DNA of 64,000 nt from Nocardioides sp. JS614 (lineage in GTDB: Bacteria; Actinomycetota; Actinomycetes; Propionibacteriales; Nocardioidaceae). Both the position numbers and the translations under genes were made by a program. The notes beneath the pieces were generated by a model. The model saw only the letters and a program-made list of their open reading frames with translations, was not told where the DNA came from and did not search any database. The number at the start of each line of letters is the position of its first letter. The first letter of the stretch is position 1. Shown here one piece after another: positions 43,182-52,596 of the stretch. The stretch spans positions 3,472,001-3,536,000 of the forward strand of contig NC_008699.1 of NCBI RefSeq assembly GCF_000015265.1, written 5' to 3'.

Positions 43182-43970
43182 TCAGCGACGCCGAGCCAGC
43201 AGGCTGATGCTCCGCACGCCGTAGGTCGCGGTCGCGCCGGCGGCTCGCTCGGAGACGAACCGGTAGTCGTTCTCGCGGACCGTCTCCACGGCGAATCCGG
43301 CCGCCCCGATCAGCGCCAGGTAGTCGTCGCGCTGGGCGGCGCCCCCGATGCACGCGGCCCACAGCGAGGCGTCACACGTCACGCCGTCGGGGAGCCGGGT
43401 GGCGGTGACGATGTCGGCGAGCGCCAGGCGCCCGCCGGGCCGCAGGGCGGCGGCAGCGGAAGCGAACACCGCGGGCTTGTCCGGGGACAGGTTCACCACG
43501 CCGTTGGAGATCACGACGTCGATGGACCCTGGCACGACCGGTGGGTGCTCGATGTAGGCCTCCAGGAACGAGGCGTGGGCGAGCCCGGCCGACTCCGCGA
43601 GCCTGGTCGCCTTCGCGAGCTGGGCCGCGGTCATGTCGACCCCGACGACGGCGCCGCCCGGTCCGGTGGCGACGGCGGCCAGGAGGCTGTCGGTCCCGGA
43701 GCCGCTGCCGAGGTCCAGCACGGCCTCGCCGGGCGTGATCGCGGCGAGGTCGAGGAAGTAGCCGACGCCGGCGAACGAGTCGATCGCCTCCGCGGGGATG
43801 GCGTCCAGGTCCGGCGCGGGGTAGCCGAGGTGCTCGGCCAGCCGCCGCCCGGTCTCGAAGTGGAACTCGCGCTCCGGCGTGAGCGCGACCTCCTCGTACA
43901 TCGCCTTGACGCGCGCCTCGAGCTCGGTCGTGTCGAGCCGGCGCGTCGCCGGGGTCGTCGGGGTGGCCAT
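43182..43970 (-). CDS. SAM-dependent methyltransferase, ArsM-like
   Basis: 262 residues from the ATG at 43970. SAM motif I is VLDLGSGSGTDSLL, followed by GVDMTAAQL and VVISNGVVNLSPDK, and GGRLALADIV. The order and WAACIGGA resemble arsenite methyltransferases, but only two cysteines are present (TCDASLWAAC), so the arsenic-binding Cys set is incomplete. The gene starts one base after the DsrE gene and is probably co-expressed with it. Confidence 0.85.
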   Translation of the reverse strand: MATPTTPATRRLDTTELEARVKAMYEEVALTPEREFHFETGRRLAEHLGYPAPDLDAIPAEAIDSFAGVGYFLDLAAITPGEAVLDLGSGSGTDSLLAAVATGPGGAVVGVDMTAAQLAKATRLAESAGLAHASFLEAYIEHPPVVPGSIDVVISNGVVNLSPDKPAVFASAAAALRPGGRLALADIVTATRLPDGVTCDASLWAACIGGAAQRDDYLALIGAAGFAVETVRENDYRFVSERAAGATATYGVRSISLLARRR

Positions 43971-43971
43971 G

Positions 43972-44334
43972 TCAGTAGCTGAACGTCGTGGCCGGCTCGT
44001 CGCCGATCCAGGTCCACATCGGGATGGTGCCGTTGATCTCCGCCCCAGGAACGAGGTCGTCGGGATCGATCCGGCGGGCATTCACGCAGATCGGGCAGAC
44101 GTAGTACCGGCCACCCGCGGCGTCGTACCGCTTGACCAGCTCCTCGATCGAGGGGCAGCCGTCGCAGGCGACCCCGACGGCGACCCCCGGGACCGCCAGG
44201 CGGACCGCCTCCTTGGTCAGGAACATCAGGGTCTCGCGGCCGGTCTCCGCAGCGCCGACCGCGACGAGGAACGCGACGACGACCTTCTCCGGATCCTCCA
44301 GGCCGGTGGTGAGGCTGATGACTGCTTTGCTCAT
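43972..44334 (-). CDS. DsrE/DsrF-like family protein
   Basis: 120 residues from the ATG at 44334 (MSKAVISLTTGLEDPEKVVVAF). VGAAETGRETLMFLTKEAV is the DsrE core, and cysteines occur in ACDGCPS and VCPICVNAR. DsrE-fold proteins often carry or sense persulfide. It is encoded directly before the methyltransferase, so a joint role in sulfur or metalloid chemistry is possible. A palindrome lies upstream at 44411-44428. Confidence 0.88.
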   Translation of the reverse strand: MSKAVISLTTGLEDPEKVVVAFLVAVGAAETGRETLMFLTKEAVRLAVPGVAVGVACDGCPSIEELVKRYDAAGGRYYVCPICVNARRIDPDDLVPGAEINGTIPMWTWIGDEPATTFSY

Positions 44335-44410
44335 GACGGACTCCCTTGCATCGGGCTTGCATCGCGGCGGATCGAGTGCCACGACGCTAGGCGCGCCGAC
44401 GGGAGGTGTC

Positions 44411-44428
44411 GTCGGGCGAACACCCGAC
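44411..44428. promoter_or_regulatory. Palindrome GTCGGG-N6-CCCGAC upstream of the DsrE gene
   Basis: Perfect 6-bp arms (44411-44416, 44423-44428) about 77 bp before the DsrE start, between the gene and repeat element B. It could be an operator or a small hairpin; no regulator gene is adjacent. Confidence 0.4.
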
Positions 44429-44442
44429 AAATGGCGAGATCG

Positions 44443-44612
44443 CCTCAGCCTCGATCCACCGATTTGCGGCGTCGCGAGCGTCACCAGATGGGTGCGCTGG
44501 CAAGGCGTCCGGCGCGAAGGCATACCAGGGCGTCTATCGAGCGTCGGCAACGCAGCCAGCGTGCCCAGATGGTGGCGCGCAGCAGGCGGAAATCGGTGGA
44601 TCGAGGCTCAGG
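44443..44612. repeat. Intergenic repeat element, copy B, with 19-bp perfect terminal inverted repeats
   Basis: Arms 44447-44465 and 44590-44608 (AGCCTCGATCCACCGATTT and its complement) pair perfectly and extend to about 23 bp with one mismatch. The ~120-base interior is related to the element at 36131-36298 in the same orientation, including 17 identical bases at 44540-44556. The right arm overlaps the stop codon of the HD-GYP/LuxR gene (TGA at 44610-44608). It resembles a MITE or a structured RNA element. Confidence 0.85.
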
Positions 44613-46173
44613 TCGCGAGCGGGTCGAGGAGGCCGTTGCGCAGGGCGAACAAGGTCGCCGTCGAGCGCGAGCACGCGCCGGTCTTGGCGTAGATCCGCTC
44701 GATGTGCGTGGCCGCGGTCTTGCGGGACACCCCGAGGCGCGCCGCGACCTCGTTGGTCGCCACGCCGCGCGCGATCAGGACCAGGACCTCGACCTCGCGC
44801 TGGGTCAGCCCGGCGGGTCCGGCGACCCTGCGTCGGCCGCCTGCTCCTGCGGCGGAGAGGACCGCATCGGTGGCGTCGACGTCCAGACGGCCGGCGCGCA
44901 CCTCGCTGCGGAGCTCCGTTGCAGCGTCCTTCACCGACTTCGGCGGCCGCCCGACCCGGGGTTCGGTCAGCGTGCGCAAGGCGCAGGCCGCCGCCAGGAC
45001 CCGGCCCGCCATCGGGATCGACGCCCCGCTCGCGCCCCGGTGGTAGCCGCTGCCGTCCATCCGCTCGTTCGTGTACGACGCGATCGCGCCGATCCTGGCG
45101 AGTGGCGCCGGCTGCGCCAGCACCCGCTCGGTGTAGTACGAGCTGACCCGGACCCGTTCCCACTCCGTCGCGGACAGGGCACCCGGCTTGTCCAGGATCG
45201 TCGACGGGACACCGTGGAGCCCGATGTCGTGCAGGTACCCGGCTCGTCGCGACGCGGCCACGTCCACGGCCGGAAGGCCGAGGCACGACGCGGCCGACCC
45301 GGCGAGCTCGGCGACGCCACTGGAGTGGCCGGCGCGGTTCGGTGAGCGCAGGTCGGTGAAGTCGGCGAGCGCTGCCAGCGCCTCGTCGAGCTCGGGCCCG
45401 GACAGGCAGCGCCGCAGGGCGGGCTCGTCGGCGAGCATGCCACGGAGGTCGTCGTCCTCGCCGAGAGCAGGCAGGACTTCTGGTGCGATCTCGCAGAAGG
45501 CGTCGGCGAGAGCCGGGTCGAACTGCCGTCCTCGGCGCTCCCGCGCGACCCGGACCGCGGCCTCCACGCCGCCGTTGCGGTGGTACACCTCGGTGATGTC
45601 GCCGACGTGGAAGAGCCGGACCCAGGGCGACAGGTCCTCCCCGCCGACGTGCGGCGGGACGCCCTGGCCGTCCCAGCGCGCGAAGAACTGCCGCACCGCC
45701 GCCGACACGGCGTCGTCGAGACCGAGCCGCTCGGCCAGTGTGGACGTGATCAGGCAGTGGGCCTGGATGCCGCGCATGACGCGGCGACCGCCGGTGGCCA
45801 GGAGCGTGGCGACCACCCTCGCGCGCGCCGTCGCCGAGGCGCCGGCCCCCGCGTGGCCCAGGAAGAAGCGGTACGCCGCCATTCCCCCGAGGTCGACGTC
45901 GTAGCTGTCGGAGCGGAAGGAGATGTCGTCCCCGAAGGTGGCCGCGACCTCCGGTGCGTCCGCGACGCAGCCCACCCACGAGAGCATCGCGACGTAGAAC
46001 AGGGCCGCCTGCTCGCCATCGGGGAGTCCGACGTGGGTGCCGAGTCGGGCGGCGATCCGCCACGATCGGAGCAGGTGCTCCATCGGCTGGCCGAGGCCGA
46101 GGTCGGTCGCCAGCGAGTACGCGGCCAACAGCTCCGCCAGCGTCACGCCCGAGTCGTCGGCCTCCCGCTCCAC
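44608..46173 (-). CDS. LuxR-type regulator with degenerate HD-GYP domain
   Basis: 521 residues from the GTG at 46173. The N-terminal half is a helical HD-related region. An HD domain near 300-420 has LHDIGLHGVPSTILDKPG and then YTNERMDGSGYHRG, where the HD-GYP consensus would read HHERxDGxGYP. The C-terminal LuxR helix-turn-helix is LTQREVEVLVLIARG ... SRKTAATHIERIYAKTG. It may act as a regulator whose HD domain senses rather than hydrolyses a nucleotide. Alone on the minus strand; its stop lies in repeat element B. Confidence 0.85.
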   Translation of the reverse strand: MEREADDSGVTLAELLAAYSLATDLGLGQPMEHLLRSWRIAARLGTHVGLPDGEQAALFYVAMLSWVGCVADAPEVAATFGDDISFRSDSYDVDLGGMAAYRFFLGHAGAGASATARARVVATLLATGGRRVMRGIQAHCLITSTLAERLGLDDAVSAAVRQFFARWDGQGVPPHVGGEDLSPWVRLFHVGDITEVYHRNGGVEAAVRVARERRGRQFDPALADAFCEIAPEVLPALGEDDDLRGMLADEPALRRCLSGPELDEALAALADFTDLRSPNRAGHSSGVAELAGSAASCLGLPAVDVAASRRAGYLHDIGLHGVPSTILDKPGALSATEWERVRVSSYYTERVLAQPAPLARIGAIASYTNERMDGSGYHRGASGASIPMAGRVLAAACALRTLTEPRVGRPPKSVKDAATELRSEVRAGRLDVDATDAVLSAAGAGGRRRVAGPAGLTQREVEVLVLIARGVATNEVAARLGVSRKTAATHIERIYAKTGACSRSTATLFALRNGLLDPLAT

Positions 46174-46333
46174 GACGCTCAGCGTACGGCGCCCAGGCGG
46201 GCGCGGCCATCCACGACGAGAGGACGGGTGCGGGTGACGCCGGGGTGCCCTCGCCGCGGCCTCCGGTGTCGTCGTGGCGGCGCGCAAGTACGAAGCGCTG
46301 GAGCGGCCAGCCGGACAGTCGCAGACTGTGGGC

Positions 46334-47443
46334 ATGCGGACCGTCGGGGTCGAGGAGGAGTTCCTCTTGGTCGACGCCGACCGGAGTCGGCCGATCCCCG
46401 CTGCGAGTCGGGCGCTCCGGGTCGCCACCGAGTGGGGTGTCGCCGGGGGCCAGGTCGGGGCAGGAGCGCTGGTCCACGAGCTGCAGGAGCAGCAGCTCGA
46501 GATCTACACGGCCCCCCAGGTCCGGATGGCGTCGCTCGAGACCGAGCTGCGGGCCTGGCGGGCCGCCGCCGCCGCGGCCGCGGCCGCGGTCGGCGCGCGG
46601 CTGGTGGCGAGTGCGACTTCCCCCGTCGCGGTCGAGCCGCACCGGGTGCGGAGCCCGCGCTACGACCGGATGGCCGAGCGGTTCGGGATCGTCACCGACG
46701 AGCAGCTCACCTGCGGCTGTCACGTGCACGTCGCGGTGGGCTCGACGGCCGAGGCCGTGGGCGTCCTGGACCGGATCCGGGTCTGGCTGCCGGCGCTGCT
46801 CGCCCTCAGCGCCAACTCCCCGTTCTGGCAGGGCCGGGACACCGGCTACGCGAGCTTCCGGATCCAGGCGCTCGGTCGGTGGCCGCTGTCCGGCCCGACG
46901 GAGCTGTTCGGGACCGCGGCGGCCTACCAGGAGCTGGTCGAGCGGGTACTGGCCGCCCAGGTCGTCCTCGACCAGGGGATGTTGTACTTCGACGCCCGCG
47001 CGTCGCATCGCTTCCCCACCGTGGAGATCCGGGTGGCGGACGTCTGTCTCGACGTGCGCGACACGGTGCTGATCGCCGCCCTCTGTCGCGCGCTCGTCGA
47101 GACCAGCGCCGCGCGCTGGGCGGCCGGCGAAGCACCGCCGCAGGTGCCCGCCGTGCTGCTGCGGCTGGCCACCTGGCACGCCTCCAGGTGGGGCGTCAGC
47201 GCTGATCTCCTCGATCCGATGACCGCACGCCCGCTCCCCGCCGCCGAGGTCGTCGGCCGGCTCGTCGAGCATGCCCGCCCGGCCCTGCGCCGCAGCGGGG
47301 ACGACGGCCTGGTCGCCGACGGGATCGCCCGGATCCTCGAGCACGGGAACGGGGCGACCTGGCAGCGCGACGTGTTCGCCGGGTCCGGCCGCCTCGACGA
47401 GGTGGTCTCCGCGCTGGCCCTCGTCACGAGCGGTGGTGCGTGA
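46334..47443 (+). CDS. Glutamate--cysteine ligase family 2 (YbdK type)
   Basis: 369 residues from the ATG at 46334 ([14 protein letters not shown]). Conserved stretches: [33 protein letters not shown] and [10 protein letters not shown]. YbdK-type enzymes are weak gamma-glutamylcysteine ligases, and actinobacterial relatives include EgtA-like and other carboxylate-amine ligases; the physiological substrate is unknown. It ends six bases from the convergent M29 peptidase gene and is divergent from the HD-GYP gene. Confidence 0.9.
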
Positions 47444-47449
47444 CCTCCG

Positions 47450-48565
47450 TCAAGCCTTCGGCTCCGCCGCCACCGTGGCCGCCTGCAGCGCCGGCTGCAC
47501 GACACCGTCCCGGATCAACCACTCGTCATCGATGCGGAGCGATCCCCGACATCCACCGTCGCTGCCCCGCAGGTCCTTCACGATGTCCCAGTGGAGGGAG
47601 GAGGAGTTCACTCCACCGCACTCCGGGTAGGCGCGACCGGGCGCGATGTGCACGGTGCCGAGGATCTTCTCGTCGATGAGGAGGTCGCCGGTCATCAACG
47701 TCAGCGCCGCATTCGTTCCGATCCCGAGTTCCCCGAGGCGTCGGGCCCCGTCGTCCGCATCGAGCAGCTCGCGGACGAAGTCGACGCCGGCCGCGGCCCG
47801 CTCGGAAACGATGCGCCCGCCTTCGAACTCGAACTCCAGGTCACGGATGAGGACGCCACCGAAGGACAGCGTGCCGTCGAAACGGATCCGACCGTTCACC
47901 GCCGTCTCGACCGGCGCGGTCGCGATCTCCCCGTCGGGCCAGTTCGCGTTGCCTGCGAACGGAACCCAGGTCCGACTCTCCAGGCCGAGCTCCAGCACGC
48001 CCCACTCATCCTCGATGACGGCCATCCGCGCGCCGGCGAGCCGGTCGCACAGCGCCTGCATCCGCCGACCGGCGTCGGCCCAGTCGGCGTCGAACGACGC
48101 GGCCCACTCGCGCAGCATGGCGCTGGCGTCCAGCCCCATGGCATCGGCCCACTCGGCGGTCGGGACACGGACGAGTGCCCAGCGGGTGTTCTGCCACCGC
48201 ATGGTCGAGACCACGCCTCGGCCGCGTCGCAGTGCTGCGATCCGTCCGGGGTCGGCGTCGACGACGGGCTGGGACATCGCGCGGAAGGAGACGTGGACGT
48301 CCGACCACCCCATCGCCGCGGACTCGAGCGGCATCGGCGACTGCAGCACCGCCACGTCCGCCCACCGAAGAGCGCTCGCGTCGAAGCGCTCGTCCGGTGC
48401 CAGCACCTGCACCACCGCTCCGCGCTGCCACCCCTCGTCGACGAACGCGGCAACGGCATCCATCACCGATGAGCCGGTGACGAACACCGACACCCGGTCG
48501 CCCCTCGACAGCGATACGCCGTCGGCCACCAGCCGGCCGATCTTGGCCCAGTCCACCGTGCTCAT
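47450..48565 (-). CDS. M29-family aminopeptidase (AmpS-like)
   Basis: 371 residues from the ATG at 48565. M29 landmarks: NWPDGEIATAPVE (metal-ligand Glu), DEKILGTVHIAPGRAYPECGG and SSSLHWDIVKDLR. Members are metal-dependent broad-specificity aminopeptidases. It is the last gene of the sugar-type operon and overlaps the FGGY kinase gene (ATGA). A peptidase in this place suggests hydrolysis of an amide or amino-acid conjugate of the imported compound, or a role unlike peptide cleavage; both are inference. Confidence 0.9.
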   Translation of the reverse strand: MSTVDWAKIGRLVADGVSLSRGDRVSVFVTGSSVMDAVAAFVDEGWQRGAVVQVLAPDERFDASALRWADVAVLQSPMPLESAAMGWSDVHVSFRAMSQPVVDADPGRIAALRRGRGVVSTMRWQNTRWALVRVPTAEWADAMGLDASAMLREWAASFDADWADAGRRMQALCDRLAGARMAVIEDEWGVLELGLESRTWVPFAGNANWPDGEIATAPVETAVNGRIRFDGTLSFGGVLIRDLEFEFEGGRIVSERAAAGVDFVRELLDADDGARRLGELGIGTNAALTLMTGDLLIDEKILGTVHIAPGRAYPECGGVNSSSLHWDIVKDLRGSDGGCRGSLRIDDEWLIRDGVVQPALQAATVAAEPKA

Positions 48566-50073
48566 CCCGCCACCTCCTCGACCCGATTCCGTCGGGACGT
48601 GTTCCAAGGCGCCAGCGTCCGGTACAGCGCGACGAACGCCTCGTGGTCGGAGCGGAGCTGCGCCGCGTGGCCAGCGTCGGGCTCGACCGTGCCCGTCGAC
48701 GACCACCACCCGGCGCCGGCGGACAGGTCGGGGACCCCACCGACGGCGAGCGCCGCGAGGAACGCGTCGCCGTACGCCGCTCCGGGCGAGTCGGCGATCT
48801 GCTGCCTCAGGCCGGTGACCGTCGAGACCGTGCCGGTGATGATGCGGTTCTTCGTCGCACCGCCGATCGCCACGACTCGGTCGATGGGGACCCCCGCCCG
48901 GAGGTAGGTGAGGATCGCCTCCGCGACGGCGTGCCCGGCGCCCTCGAGCACCGCGCGGGCGATGTCCGAGCGGGTGTGCTCCAGTCCCAGGCCGACCACC
49001 GCAGCGCGACTGTCCGGGTCCTGGAAGGGAGTGCGCTCGCCGGAGAGGTGGGGCAGCGCGAGGACGCCACGAGCTCCGGGCGGCGAGCCCTCGGCGAGCT
49101 CGAGCAGGCGACCGAACGTCACGGAGTCCTCGTCGTCGGTGATGCCGAGCACGTCGGAGATCCAGCGTGTCGCCGTGCCCGTCGCCGCCGTGCCTGCCGC
49201 GAGCACGTACCTGTCCTGGAACACGTACGGCGCCGACCACAGGTCCGGGTGGGTGATCGGGCTCGAGCCGACGCGGATGAAGTACCCGCTCGACCCGTAC
49301 ATGGCCATGAGGGACCCCTCGGAGACGACCCCCGCGGCGACTGCCTCGGCCGGCGCGTCGGTCGTCCCGACGATGACGGGTGTCCCCACCGGTAGTCCCG
49401 TCTCCGCGGACGCTCGCTCGTGCACGGTCCCGGCGATCGTCGTCGTCCACTCCAGCCGTGGGAGCCGATCGCTGGTGACGACGTCCTCGCATCCCGCGAG
49501 GTTCCACTGCGCCTCCCGGAGGTCGTAGAGAGGGTGGAAGTAGCCGGCGGTGGCGTGGTCCATGACCACCGCGCCGGTGAGCTTCGCGACGAGCCAGGTC
49601 TGGCTGGTCATGAACCAACGCGCGCGGGCCCAGGCCTGCGGCTCCTGGTCCCTGATCCACGCGATCTTCGGACCGGCCGACTGGCTCGTCAGCGGGTTAC
49701 CGCACCGCCGGAAGATCTCCGCGGCACCGAGCCGGTCCGTCAGGTCCTCGATCTGCGCGGTGGCGCGCGTGTCCACCCCGTAGAGGATCGCGGGACGCAC
49801 GGGCGACAGATCGTCGTCGACTGCCACCACACACGGTCCGATGGCGCTCACCGCGGCCGCCTGGAGATCCCGCGCCCGAGGGTGCTTCATCAGCTCGGAC
49901 GCGACCGCAGCGAGATCCGCCCACCAGTCGGTTTCCGGGTGGTGCTCGACGTGGCCGGGCCGCGGTGTTGAGATGCCGTGTCGCCGCCGGGCCAGCGCAA
50001 GGACCTCACCGTCCGCATCGACGAGGACACCCTTGGTCTCGAAGGTGCCGATATCGATACCGATGAACGTCAT
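48562..50073 (-). CDS. FGGY-family carbohydrate kinase
   Basis: 503 residues from the ATG at 50073. The FGGY start FIGIDIGTFETKGVLVD is followed by GVDTRATAQIEDL; GTTDAPAEAVAAGVV and LPHLSGERTPF follow, and then the C-terminal ATP site GGATKNRIITGTVS. It phosphorylates a sugar, polyol or related compound such as xylulose, erythritol or AI-2 in known relatives. It overlaps the BtpA/SgcQ gene by one base (TGATG) and the peptidase gene by four. Confidence 0.92.
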   Translation of the reverse strand: MTFIGIDIGTFETKGVLVDADGEVLALARRRHGISTPRPGHVEHHPETDWWADLAAVASELMKHPRARDLQAAAVSAIGPCVVAVDDDLSPVRPAILYGVDTRATAQIEDLTDRLGAAEIFRRCGNPLTSQSAGPKIAWIRDQEPQAWARARWFMTSQTWLVAKLTGAVVMDHATAGYFHPLYDLREAQWNLAGCEDVVTSDRLPRLEWTTTIAGTVHERASAETGLPVGTPVIVGTTDAPAEAVAAGVVSEGSLMAMYGSSGYFIRVGSSPITHPDLWSAPYVFQDRYVLAAGTAATGTATRWISDVLGITDDEDSVTFGRLLELAEGSPPGARGVLALPHLSGERTPFQDPDSRAAVVGLGLEHTRSDIARAVLEGAGHAVAEAILTYLRAGVPIDRVVAIGGATKNRIITGTVSTVTGLRQQIADSPGAAYGDAFLAALAVGGVPDLSAGAGWWSSTGTVEPDAGHAAQLRSDHEAFVALYRTLAPWNTSRRNRVEEVAG

Positions 50074-50879
50074 CAGCGCAGCTCCCTGACGACCCCCATG
50101 AGCTCCGCGACGCGCGCGGCGTCGACGTCGTTCGTGAACTTCCCCTCGCGCTTGAACCAGGTACCCACGATGGCGCCGTCGGCGTACTGCAGGCTCTCGG
50201 CGACCGTGTCCGGGCGAACGCCCGTGTTGACGAACACGGGGACGTCGCCGGCGTTCTCCTTGACGATCTTGAGGGTCGGAGTGTCGGTCGCCGCTCCTGC
50301 CGTGAGGCCGGAGACGCACAGGCCGTCGGGGGCGCCGTTGAAGACCGTCGAGCGGGTCATCCGGTCGAGTTCTCGACCCGCGACGTACGTGGCGCCCTCC
50401 GGGACGATGTTGTACAGCAGCCGGACGCCACCTGCTCCGACCTGGGCGCGGTGACGGGCGGCACGGCCGACGTCCGTGTTCCACATGCCGAAGTCGGAGG
50501 CGTAGACCCCGGTGAACACCTCACGCACGAATGCCGCGCCGGTGGCCATCGCGAGGTCGATCGATGCGACGCCGTCCCAGAGCACGTTCACACCGAACGG
50601 AACCTGGATCTCCGAGATGAGCTCGCCGATGGTCCGCGCCATCGTGATCGCCGTGATCGGCTCGGTGCGGGTGAGGTACGGGAGGCTGAACTCGTTCGAG
50701 ATCAGGATGCCGTCGACACCACCGGTTTGCAGGGCGTCGATCTCCTGGCGGGCGTGGGCGAGGATCTTGTCCATCCCGCCCGCCGCGTCGTATCCAGGGT
50801 CTCCGGGAAGTGCCGGCAGATGGCACATTCCCACGATCGGCTTGGGTACGTCGAAGACCTCGTGCAACCAGTTGCTCAT
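50073..50879 (-). CDS. BtpA/SgcQ family protein
   Basis: 268 residues from the ATG at 50879. Family stretches: PIVGMCHLPALPGDPGYD, GGVDGILISNEFSLPY, PFGVNVLWDG, FVREVFTGVYASDFGMW and GVRPDTVAESLQYADG. The fold is predicted to be a TIM barrel. BtpA was first linked to photosystem I biogenesis in cyanobacteria, and SgcQ lies in the E. coli sgc sugar locus. The in-operon position argues for a catalytic step in carbohydrate breakdown, still undefined. Confidence 0.9.
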   Translation of the reverse strand: MSNWLHEVFDVPKPIVGMCHLPALPGDPGYDAAGGMDKILAHARQEIDALQTGGVDGILISNEFSLPYLTRTEPITAITMARTIGELISEIQVPFGVNVLWDGVASIDLAMATGAAFVREVFTGVYASDFGMWNTDVGRAARHRAQVGAGGVRLLYNIVPEGATYVAGRELDRMTRSTVFNGAPDGLCVSGLTAGAATDTPTLKIVKENAGDVPVFVNTGVRPDTVAESLQYADGAIVGTWFKREGKFTNDVDAARVAELMGVVRELR

Positions 50880-50911
50880 GGGTGGTGCGGTTCCTCTCCT
50901 GTGGATGCGGG

Positions 50912-50937
50912 TGGCCGTGGTCTGTCCGGCACGGCCA
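50912..50937 (-). promoter_or_regulatory. Intercistronic hairpin between dhaL and btpA-like genes
   Basis: TGGCCGTG (50912-50919) and CACGGCCA (50930-50937) form a perfect 8-bp stem with a 10-base loop in the only sizeable gap (70 bases) of the downstream operon. It may stabilise or partly end the upstream message. Confidence 0.5.
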
Positions 50938-50949
50938 AGGGGGCGAGCA

Positions 50950-51573
50950 TCAGGAGGACGGCCCATCGACGCGCGACCATGCCTCGACGAATCTCTGGAA
51001 GGCCGTCGCGCCCGGGTCGGCGAGACCGATGCTGCGCTCCTGGAGCCATGAGGCGCGCCCCCTGCGTGACTGGAGGCTCCGGGTCTCCTCGACCGCGCGA
51101 GCGGCGGCGTCGACGACGGCGGCCGCGGCCTGCCCGGAGTCGCTCGCCGACCGCAGCGTCTCGGCGGCGGCGTGGATGCCATCGAGGATGGTCTTGTCAC
51201 CCACCTGCGTCTTGCCCCGTTGGGCGATGCTGTTCGCGGCTGCGGCGGCGAACTCGGCCGCCTCGGGCAGGCCGATGTCGTCCTTGCCCTCCCAGGTACG
51301 CGATCCCGCGAGCAGTGCTCCCGCGACCAACGCTGCCATCGTGGACGGGTTGGCGTTGGCGAAGGCCTTGGCGCAGGTGCGCGCGATCTCCGTGGGCGTG
51401 GCGTCGTCGGCCAGCTGGTCGAGCTCGGCGACCACGGCGTGGGAGCCGGCGGTGATCGTGATGCCGAGGTCACCGTCCCCGAGCGCCTGGTCGAGGTCGC
51501 GCAGCTCGTCCGCGGACTCCGTGAGGATCTCCAGGCTGCGCCGGATGTGGTCGTTGAGGTCCTTGGCGTTCAC
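50950..51573 (-). CDS. dhaL: DhaL-like dihydroxyacetone kinase, ATP/ADP-binding subunit
   Basis: 207 residues from a GTG, three bases after dhaK. LDQALGDGDLGITI is the Asp cluster that holds Mg-ADP, and GKTQVGDKTILDGI and the Ala-rich helices are typical. DhaL pairs with DhaK. No DhaM (PTS phosphodonor) or fused form is seen, so ATP is the likely donor. Confidence 0.9.
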   Translation of the reverse strand: MNAKDLNDHIRRSLEILTESADELRDLDQALGDGDLGITITAGSHAVVAELDQLADDATPTEIARTCAKAFANANPSTMAALVAGALLAGSRTWEGKDDIGLPEAAEFAAAAANSIAQRGKTQVGDKTILDGIHAAAETLRSASDSGQAAAAVVDAAARAVEETRSLQSRRGRASWLQERSIGLADPGATAFQRFVEAWSRVDGPSS

Positions 51574-51576
51574 GGG

Positions 51577-52592
<1,016 letters not shown>

Positions 52593-52596
<4 letters not shown>

